Assembly (NCBI RefSeq): GCF_009932555.1
Contig: NZ_BLJO01000003.1
Span: 1 to 64,000 of the forward strand
DNA length: 64,000 bases
DNA from: Steroidobacter agaridevorans
GTDB taxonomy: Bacteria > Pseudomonadota > Gammaproteobacteria > Steroidobacterales > Steroidobacteraceae
Direction: 5' to 3'
Shown here: positions 58,004 to 64,000 of the stretch, in pieces
Position numbering within the stretch: the first letter of the stretch is position 1
Layout: every line of letters starts with the position of its first letter
The notes under the pieces: generated by a model
What the model was told of the DNA's origin: nothing
Databases searched by the model: none
Seen by the model: the letters and a program-made list of their open reading frames with translations, nothing else
Translations under genes and position numbers: made by a program

Positions 58004-58891
58004 TTGAACACCACCGTCGGCACACCACAATCCGCAGACCGCAGCGTTGAGCTGCCCATCCTGAAGCCGTCGCGAGCGCCGATGAGGTTCGATGCCGTCA
58101 TCCTTGCGACAGGATTCGGCGAAGAAGCACTGGATGACAATGCTGTGACGAACGACATCTCGTATTGGCTCTCCGGCAATCCGCTGACCTACCGGCGCTC
58201 CCCGTTGCGCAAAGGCGGCGTGGAGCGGGTACTGGTTTCTGGCAACGGCGATAGCGCGATCATTGAACTGGCACAATTGCTGATTCGCGACTTCACCCAT
58301 GAGAACATCTTTAGTTTCCTGCCGAGCAACACGCTCGCGAAAGGCTTGAGTACTCAATACACGAGGGCGATCCAACATCTAACGCATCGCCAAATTGCTC
58401 GCCACGAGGGCATCATTCAGTGGTATTGGCGTACGCGTGGCCTCGCAGATCTCACTGCGCGGGCCAACCCGTTCGGATCTGGGCGGCAATCTCAGCCCAG
58501 CGGCAAGCTCTACCGTGCCGTCCATCGGCTGCTGAAGAATTTCAATGAGAACGCTGCGGTCGATGAGGCGCTGAGTGCCTCTCTCTCGGCGCTGCAAGCC
58601 CAATTCGATGACATGGCCAGCCACGAAATCAAGGCGTGCCTAGACAGTTTCATTCTGTCGAAGATCTTTTCTGAGAAGATTCGGGACGCGTTTAGAACCG
58701 ACCTCCACGTTACGGTCACGGGACGCTCACCCACCATTTACTCCACCCGGCAAGCGCCATTGAATTGGTTCTTGCTGCGTGTGCTGATGGAGTACGGGTC
58801 GATTCAGTATCATCAAACCCATCTCACCCGCAGTCGCCTGGTCAACAACCTCACGCGGTGTCAGTTCGCCGACCCCTTCATTGAAGGGTGA
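58004..58891 (+). pseudogene. 5'-truncated FAD/NAD(P)-binding protein, frameshifted
   Basis: The frame begins inside a dinucleotide-binding protein: FDAVILATGFGEEALDDN is a conserved ATGFG loop and VLVSGNGDSAIIELAQLL a second Rossmann GxGxxA motif. A helical domain follows (to YSTRQAPLNWFLLRVLMEYG). The N-terminal FAD-binding GxGxxG is absent, so the 5' part was lost, apparently at the joint with the convergent HTH gene near 57970. The frame stops at 58889 after FIEG, and the other frame continues DFHRVITRHGPDY as if one base had been lost or gained. Confidence 0.55.
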
Positions 58892-59357
58892 TTTCCATCG
58901 TGTGATTACACGACATGGACCCGACTACTCGGGGTATGCGAGCGATCCGCAGATGCGGCATCCCGCGCCGCCGCCATCGATTAAGAAATTCCTGCCGCCG
59001 CCCAAATTCTTCGAGGGGAAAATCGACCCGAAGCGGTTCAAGACTCGCCGACTTCTTCAGGCGCAACGTCGCCCGCTGCCGTTGGAGGATGTTTCTTATC
59101 CGGGATCGTGGGATTCGGCGAGCACCCAATGGGCGCATGCTGACCAGGCGCTCTGGTTTTGCCACGGCGAACGCGAGGCGGGCAAGGCACAGCAACTGTA
59201 TCGGCGGCTCAAAGAAAGTCGCAGGCCAAACGCTCGAAGGTCAAATCTCAAAGGCTTGCTGGAGCTGGCACATGCCGCTGTTCGTCGGCAAAACCGCCGC
59301 CGATCTGTTAAGCAATCCAATCAGGGGTTGCAAGCACATCGCCAAGGGGGGACATGA
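58881..59357 (+). pseudogene. Shifted continuation of the FAD/NAD(P)-binding gene
   Basis: From 58884 this frame reads GDFHRVITRHGPDYSGYASD, which continues the preceding frame in sense. It runs on with SIKKFLPPPKFFEGKIDPKR and LPLEDVSYPGSWDSASTQWA. After about 59210 a different frame looks better (SWHMPLFVGKTAADLLSNPI), so a second shift is possible. No separate start or domain is recognised. Confidence 0.35.
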
Positions 59358-59615
59358 CAGAACGCCAGCCGCGGCCACTAAGGTGAGGTCCACGGCCGGC
59401 AAGGGGCAGTTGCCAGCAATCCCGCTCGCGACTCAGGGTAAATGCCGAGCCGTGAGGGAGTCTTAGATCTTGTCTTTCAACTTCGTTGCTCGCCCGTGAA
59501 ACTGTTTCTGCAAGGTCAACCCTGCGGTTCCATGGGTGCAGGCGCATAATCGGATTCTTAGCGGCTTATACCTCCTTCAGGCACTGCCTTGGGTGCCAAT
59601 GCTTTGAGGTCCAAA

Positions 59616-60650
59616 ATGGCGGTACGGCGAGCAAGCAAAAGTCGCGTGGATTGGGCTGAGGAAGCGCGACGACGGGAATTAGAAGAATTTCGGAAAGATT
59701 GGGACTGGTCCGGCGTGTTCTTGCATTGGAAATCACGCCTGGAGGACTTTGCGATAGATCCGGCGGACCTTTTCGTGCAGGTTTCAGTGCATGATCCGGC
59801 GTATCCGACCGGCAGAGAACCGGAGCTTTCGTGGTGGCCGCGGCGCCGAATCCGTGAGCGCCAAGAGTACGTCCAACACCATTTTCTGCGGTGGCCGGGA
59901 ACGCACGGCCCGATTCATGTCGAGAATCAGCGGAAAGGGGAGCTCGATACCCTTCAGCACATATACGAGTCTAAAGACGATGCCGAGAATGTAGCGGCCA
60001 TACTCATCGCTGCCTCGCTCTTCGCTCGGCTTAGGAGTAACCGGCGGGACTTCCCTCGTGATCGATGGCCGCCTTTCCGATGTGTCGAGGTGTTGGAACA
60101 GATGGCCTATCGGCGGTGGCAAGGTGAGCAGTTTTATGTTCCGTGGGCAGATACCTGCACCGTAGTACTTCCATTTATCAGCCACGATTGGGATTACTCG
60201 ATAACGACTCTTGACACTCTCATCCGCTACTTAGCGGAAGAGCACGCTGCGGTGTTCAGCCAGTCCTGTCCAGTCATAGTTAGTTTCTCGTCCGAGTGCG
60301 ATGCATCAGTGGAGAAGAGTTTCAGAGATAAGCAGGAAGCGGAGGCGGAACGATCACGGCAGTGGAAGCTGCAATGGCAAGAGAAGCAAGCGATACAAGA
60401 GCAAAAGAGGCTTGATCGGTTAAAAGCGCACCCGCGATGTGAAGAGTGGGACCGATTGTCGCATCAGGAACTCGAGCGGCTAGTTTGGTCGATGCCAACA
60501 ACAAAGATCGCCGAGCAATTTGGTGTCTCGGATTCTGCGATCGGGAAGCGCTGTAGACAGGTCGGGATCAAGAAACCACCGGCGGGATTTTGGGCTCGTG
60601 TCGACGCCGGGAAGGTTCCTCACCCGAACGGAAGTCCTCAGGATTCCTGA
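59616..60650 (+). CDS. Unknown protein with C-terminal HTH (accessory island)
   Basis: A 344-residue protein with GAGG correctly placed before ATG 59616. Residues 1-240 match nothing recognised and are mixed alpha/beta with many Trp. A charged coiled coil follows (about 240-275). The C-terminal segment CEEWDRLSHQELERLVWSMP followed by TTKIAEQFGVSDSAIGKRCR and VGIKKPPAGFW is a HTH often seen at the end of island-encoded proteins. Lower GC and AT-rich codons than the agar genes suggest transfer. It is 7 bp upstream of the nucleotidyltransferase gene, so they form a pair. Confidence 0.65.
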   Translation: MAVRRASKSRVDWAEEARRRELEEFRKDWDWSGVFLHWKSRLEDFAIDPADLFVQVSVHDPAYPTGREPELSWWPRRRIRERQEYVQHHFLRWPGTHGPIHVENQRKGELDTLQHIYESKDDAENVAAILIAASLFARLRSNRRDFPRDRWPPFRCVEVLEQMAYRRWQGEQFYVPWADTCTVVLPFISHDWDYSITTLDTLIRYLAEEHAAVFSQSCPVIVSFSSECDASVEKSFRDKQEAEAERSRQWKLQWQEKQAIQEQKRLDRLKAHPRCEEWDRLSHQELERLVWSMPTTKIAEQFGVSDSAIGKRCRQVGIKKPPAGFWARVDAGKVPHPNGSPQDS

Positions 60651-60657
60651 CCGGGTA

Positions 60658-62013
60658 ATGAAAATGAGCGTGGCATCTTCTGTGCCTGAGAATCGCCAGC
60701 CGCGGGAGAAATTCACTGCACTGCTGATTCGCATGTGTGAGCGACTCGATGCCTGCGCAAGCTTCGAGATCCGCGATCGCGACAGGTATCTCCGTTGGGC
60801 GATTGAAGCAAACGAACTGGACCCAGCCGCGGCCAGCGAGACGGTTTTCATTACGCGCATGTGGGTGGTAGGCTCGTACGCGCGAGGCATGCTTACGTGC
60901 GGAGATCTCGATGTGCTGTTGGAGACCCGAACAGCCACAGGCAAGGAGCCGCGCACTCACCGCGGGCTTGCGCGTCTTGCATTCGGCCACATCCAAAATC
61001 TGCACTGGCATCACGGAACACCGGAGACCAACAGCTCAAGGGTAGCGTTCCCGGAGGCTTGCGAGGTTTGGGCGCCAGGGAAGGATTGGCGAGCGGCCAT
61101 CAGTGCCATTCCGGTCAACCCTCAGGCAGTGCGATTCGAGCGGCCTCGGGACTTGGTTCCGCTTCGTCCCCATCAGCTGTATGCGGGGATTGAGACACAA
61201 GAAGATTTGCTGGAGGCATACGACAAAGGTCATATCGCGTGGCGCTTTCTGCCTTACGAAGGTGAAGGCGTCCTTACGGATCTGACATCCCTAGAGGCTC
61301 ATGTGCTTAACAACTTCGGTTGGGGAGAAAAGACTCGCAAGCTCGTTCCCCATGCATGGGCCTATCTCCGCACGCAGCGCCGCGAGACCGACAAGTTCAC
61401 CGCTCATGCCGGAGCCGGCCTCACGCTCGCGGGCGTCCACTTTCAGTTTGGCCGCCCATTTGCTCCTTTGCACATGCTTGATGGGATGGACATCTCGCGA
61501 GTGGTGCTCGCCCCGCACGTATCCCGGCGCGGCCCTAATGGCATGCTGGAGATCTCACGCGGCCCGAAGCATCCGCTGACCGAAGCCGCCAAAGATCTAA
61601 GCGCGTGGGTGCATTTGAACGAGCGGGGCGCGCTCGCCATGATTCAGAGGAGCGTATTCCACTCATGGGGGCCTTATGCCTTTGCTTACGTGCTAGAGCT
61701 TTTTTCCAAACAGGAGTTGGCAGATAGATGGATGGAGCAACTCGCCCGAGACGATGAGTTCACGATGCCTTTGGCCACCCATCGGCTTACGGGTGCTGAA
61801 CTCCTCGATGCAATCTCCCTGGCCGATACGCTGGCGTTTCCTTCGGGCCAAAGCGTCGGAACTTTGCATCTGACGCGCGAGGGCGCGCGCTATCACGATG
61901 ACGTCAAGGGCGACTTCGGCGCCGCCACCGTCGAGCACCTTATTGAGCGTCTACAAGAGCAGGCGCGCAGATCGCAACGGAAACGTCGTGGCTCGGTCCG
62001 TAAACAGATCTGA
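60658..62013 (+). CDS. Nucleotidyltransferase-fold protein (accessory island)
   Basis: A 451-residue protein. Residues 70-89 (VVGSYARGMLTCGDLDVLLE) form the pol-beta nucleotidyltransferase core: GS at 72-73 and the metal-binding D83-x-D85. A DNA-polymerase-beta-like helical part follows. The middle and C-terminus (HVLNNFGWGEKTRKLVPHAW, AYVLELFSKQELADRWMEQL) are unrecognised. It is too large for a MNT antitoxin and lacks obvious CD-NTase context genes. The substrate is unknown. Pairing with the HTH-tailed protein at 59616 suggests a two-gene defence or regulatory module, which is inference. Confidence 0.7.
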   Translation: MKMSVASSVPENRQPREKFTALLIRMCERLDACASFEIRDRDRYLRWAIEANELDPAAASETVFITRMWVVGSYARGMLTCGDLDVLLETRTATGKEPRTHRGLARLAFGHIQNLHWHHGTPETNSSRVAFPEACEVWAPGKDWRAAISAIPVNPQAVRFERPRDLVPLRPHQLYAGIETQEDLLEAYDKGHIAWRFLPYEGEGVLTDLTSLEAHVLNNFGWGEKTRKLVPHAWAYLRTQRRETDKFTAHAGAGLTLAGVHFQFGRPFAPLHMLDGMDISRVVLAPHVSRRGPNGMLEISRGPKHPLTEAAKDLSAWVHLNERGALAMIQRSVFHSWGPYAFAYVLELFSKQELADRWMEQLARDDEFTMPLATHRLTGAELLDAISLADTLAFPSGQSVGTLHLTREGARYHDDVKGDFGAATVEHLIERLQEQARRSQRKRRGSVRKQI

Positions 62014-62350
62014 TACACGTCCAGCCGGCGGCCGTGCGTTTGAAAAACTGCATGGACGAAGGCAGGAACCGAGTAGCACTCAGCGGCTGCTGGTGGACTG
62101 CTCGCGAAGAAAGGGGGTACACGCAGTTCCTGCGGCCAGGATGCGGGTGCTTTTCCGTTCAAGCGTCAACGCGCTGTCGTAGTCACGGCGCGCCCGCAGG
62201 TGCGGCCGAGCGCGCTCCTGTCCCCTCGTTGTGGCGCCAGCATTCAGCGCAGGCCGTCGGGTTCACCCTATGGACTTTCAGTCGTTGTTACGCATGATGT
62301 TGCCGTGTGTGCCCCTACGCTCCAGAAGGCGCTATGCACAGGGAGGCGTG
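62014..62350. other. Stretch without a recognisable gene
   Basis: No convincing frame, repeat or RNA is seen. Short frames on both strands have shadow-like composition. It is the probable right margin of the island. Confidence 0.4.
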
Positions 62351-62659
62351 ATGAGAACTGAGAATCACCAGGATTCGACATCGGAACACGATGGTGTCAT
62401 CGTGAACTTGCTCCTTGCGGCATTCTGGCTGACATTGAGCGCGATCCGTTGGTGCACTCTAATTATTCTGGCCTTCCTCGAGCCGTTCGTCCGACTGCTG
62501 TTATCTGCTATCGCCGTGCTGAGTGTGCTGGCGGGCTTGGTGTATTTGGGTTCGAGTGTGCCGCCTCCGGTTCCCTTCTGGGTCACCCTATGTGTGGCGT
62601 TGGGATGTCTGCTACTGATCTCGATCTATCAGGGCGTGCTTCATCTCCTTTCAAGATAG
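62351..62659 (+). CDS. Small inner-membrane protein
   Basis: A 102-residue protein from ATG 62351, with GGAGG 4 bp upstream. A short polar N-terminus precedes hydrophobic segments (VIVNLLLAAFWLTLSAI, LIILAFLEPFVRLLLSAIAV, LVYLGSS, FWVTLCVALGCLLLISIYQG), so three or four membrane helices are likely. The function is unknown. Similar small membrane proteins occur in integrative elements, but that link is not provable here. Confidence 0.55.
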   Translation: MRTENHQDSTSEHDGVIVNLLLAAFWLTLSAIRWCTLIILAFLEPFVRLLLSAIAVLSVLAGLVYLGSSVPPPVPFWVTLCVALGCLLLISIYQGVLHLLSR

Positions 62660-62928
62660 CGTTCGACGAGCCTGGCCCGGTTTCCCTTCACAACCCCCAT
62701 CGTCCGCCCCGTAAAACCTGCCTGACCGGGGTGCTGTCGACAGCTATCGGCAGCCGTTATTGCCGTTGTTTCGCCCTCGTATGCGTATCTACCACAGGAA
62801 CGCCCGCGCTTCGACTGTGTCTTAATCGATACGAACCCGGAGTAACAGGTAGGGGCCGGTGGTGGATTGTTGAGCATGAACGAGCGCAACTGGTTCCGCG
62901 CCGGGGGAACAAGCCGCGGCTGAATGAC

Positions 62929-63723
62929 ATGGACCCGTTCGATTGGACACAGCTTTTCGTCGAGCGCTGCGAACGCTCCGCGCCCACGCAAGCATTAACG
63001 GATATCTTCCAGCGCGCATTGGAGCAGATGGGCTTTCGTCACTTTGCCTGCTGTTCCCACGTCGACTTCAATGATCCTCCACCGGGCGCCGTCATACTTC
63101 ATAACTATCCGCCCGCCTGGGCGGACGTCTATTTGGAACGGAATCTGTTTCGGTACGATCCGGTGCTTCAGCATGCCGAACGTCGCCTTTTGCCGTTTCG
63201 GTGGAACACTCCAGAGTTTGTCGCCGCACTCACGGTGCCGCAGAGGCACATTCTTCTGGAGGCGGCGAGCGTCGGCATAGCCGACGGCTACACCGTCCCG
63301 ATCCACCTACCCTGGACCGCCGGTGCGATCAGAGCCTCCTGCTCGGCGATTCCGGATTCTCATTCCATCGACGAACATTCCTACCGTGCCGTGCAGGTCA
63401 TGGCGGTCTACCTGTACGCCTCGATGGCGCATCGTCAACCGCCAAGACCCATGGGAGAACGCGGGCTGCAGTCGCGCCCTTTGCTCAGCATGCGCGAGCG
63501 CCAATGTCTGGAACTGGTTGCAGAGGGAAAAAGCGATTGGGACATCAGTCAGCTACTCGGCATCAGCGAGAGTACGGTGCACAAGCACGTCGAATCGGCG
63601 AAGCGTCGGTTGGGCGTCTCGACGAGAATCCAAGCCGTGGTCTGGGCCGTCCAGCATCGAGAGATCTGCTTTGGCGATGTGGTGCAATCGGCGCGCGACG
63701 TGCGAGCAGCGGGCGTGCATTAA
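62929..63723 (+). CDS. LuxR-family quorum-sensing regulator (solo)
   Basis: A 264-residue regulator. The N-terminal autoinducer-binding domain keeps the canonical residues: Trp and Tyr in YPPAWADVYLERN, Asp-Pro in RYDPVL, Trp in LPFRWN, and the glycine after DGYTVPIHLPWTAG. The C-terminal GerE helix-turn-helix is LSMRERQCLELVAEGKSDWD then ISQLLGISESTVHKHVESAK. It should respond to an acyl-homoserine lactone or a related signal. No luxI synthase is visible, so it is a solo receptor in this window. ATG 62929 is chosen by domain start; no strong ribosome binding site is seen. Confidence 0.88.
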   Translation: MDPFDWTQLFVERCERSAPTQALTDIFQRALEQMGFRHFACCSHVDFNDPPPGAVILHNYPPAWADVYLERNLFRYDPVLQHAERRLLPFRWNTPEFVAALTVPQRHILLEAASVGIADGYTVPIHLPWTAGAIRASCSAIPDSHSIDEHSYRAVQVMAVYLYASMAHRQPPRPMGERGLQSRPLLSMRERQCLELVAEGKSDWDISQLLGISESTVHKHVESAKRRLGVSTRIQAVVWAVQHREICFGDVVQSARDVRAAGVH

Positions 63724-63929
63724 GGCGCGTCCATCGGAGCAGCACTCTGTTCAGGTTGATTGTTTTGTCGATGGTTGGCATGTCATCTGGGCAAAAGTTC
63801 GATTTGTTCGATTCGAATCATTGATGCAGGGTCAACTAGCCTGATCAGGCCATTGTGTCGGCCGCACACTCTCGGTACTTCTGAGGCAAGCCCTGCGTGC
63901 ATCGTGAGCGCAGAGGACCGGAGATGGTC

Positions 63930-64000
63930 ATGGAAGCGAACCTCGCAAGGGAATCGATCGACCAGGAGCTACGACGGCGGCAACTCGCCCAGCGCCTGGT
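63930..64000 (+). CDS. Start of a gene cut by the window end
   Basis: GGAG 7 bp before ATG 63930 opens a frame MEANLARESIDQELRRRQLA that runs to the last base. It is charged and helical, too short to identify. The ATG at 63924 is an alternative start. The 200 bp before it hold a 10-bp palindrome CCTGATCAGG near 63840 and no other feature. Confidence 0.4.
   Translation, partial: MEANLARESIDQELRRRQLAQRL

Noticed and set aside
60658-62013. CBASS-type cyclic nucleotide synthase
   Set aside because: The GS...DLD core is present, but no CBASS effector, Cap2/Cap3 gene or conserved CD-NTase pattern is seen next to it.
63836-63846. Lux box before the next gene
   Set aside because: CCTGATCAGG is palindromic but only 10 bp; known LuxR-type boxes are about 18-20 bp with a wider spacing.

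Overview
This is a high-GC chromosomal window, roughly 60-63% G+C by eye. Two Xanthomonas/Caulobacter-style TonB-dependent receptors, GH50 and GH86 agarase-type enzymes, NhaA, a BON-domain protein and solo regulators point to a terrestrial, agar-degrading gammaproteobacterium. An agarolytic Steroidobacter-like organism fits best, but that placement is inference from gene content and not a database match.

Region 1 (about 1-19900) holds small accessory, sensing and stress genes. It opens with an IS transposase remnant and a minus-strand tRNA cluster (Lys-CTT, His-GTG, Arg-TCT). It then carries four paralogous single PAS-domain proteins, two Crp/Fnr regulators around an NhaA antiporter, a cysteine-repeat exported protein, a fatty acid desaturase, an SLC13/TrkA-C permease, a YflT-like stress protein, a BON protein, an RRM protein and a CsbD-like protein. 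Several small unrecognised proteins and decayed fragments (sulfatase, histidine kinase, S9 peptidase) lie among them. Five places share a 30-bp bipartite element, TATCTA-N14-GCGCACACTG, always oriented toward the adjacent gene; it looks like the promoter of a shared, undescribed regulon.

Region 2 (about 19900-55250) is an agar utilisation locus. GH86 (with a CBM6-like module) and GH50 would cut agarose to neoagaro-oligosaccharides and neoagarobiose. Two TonB-dependent receptors and two MFS carriers would import products. An aldose epimerase, dehydrogenases, an SMP-30 lactonase, two mandelate-racemase-type enolase superfamily enzymes, an aldehyde dehydrogenase, a KDGal kinase and a KDPGal aldolase would take D-galactose and 3,6-anhydro-L-galactose to 2-keto-3-deoxygalactonate and on to pyruvate plus glyceraldehyde 3-phosphate. 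A second operon holds an APH-like kinase, a divergent true-enolase paralog, a diketo-acid hydrolase of the FAH family and an SDR. A 17-bp imperfect palindrome close to TTGTCAACATTCGACAA lies at five promoters of the locus, usually in pairs, and is the probable operator of the locus-encoded GntR/FCD repressor. No GH117 is visible.

Region 3 (about 55250-62350) looks like an acquired or rearranged island. It holds a C-terminally short thermonuclease, a CoiA-like protein, an extra CsrA, a HTH (replication-initiator-like) gene interrupted at 17-bp tandem repeats, a 5'-truncated and frameshifted FAD/NAD(P)-binding protein, and an intact pair made of a HTH-tailed unknown protein and a large nucleotidyltransferase-fold protein. 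The window closes with a small membrane protein, a solo AHL-type LuxR regulator and the start of another gene.
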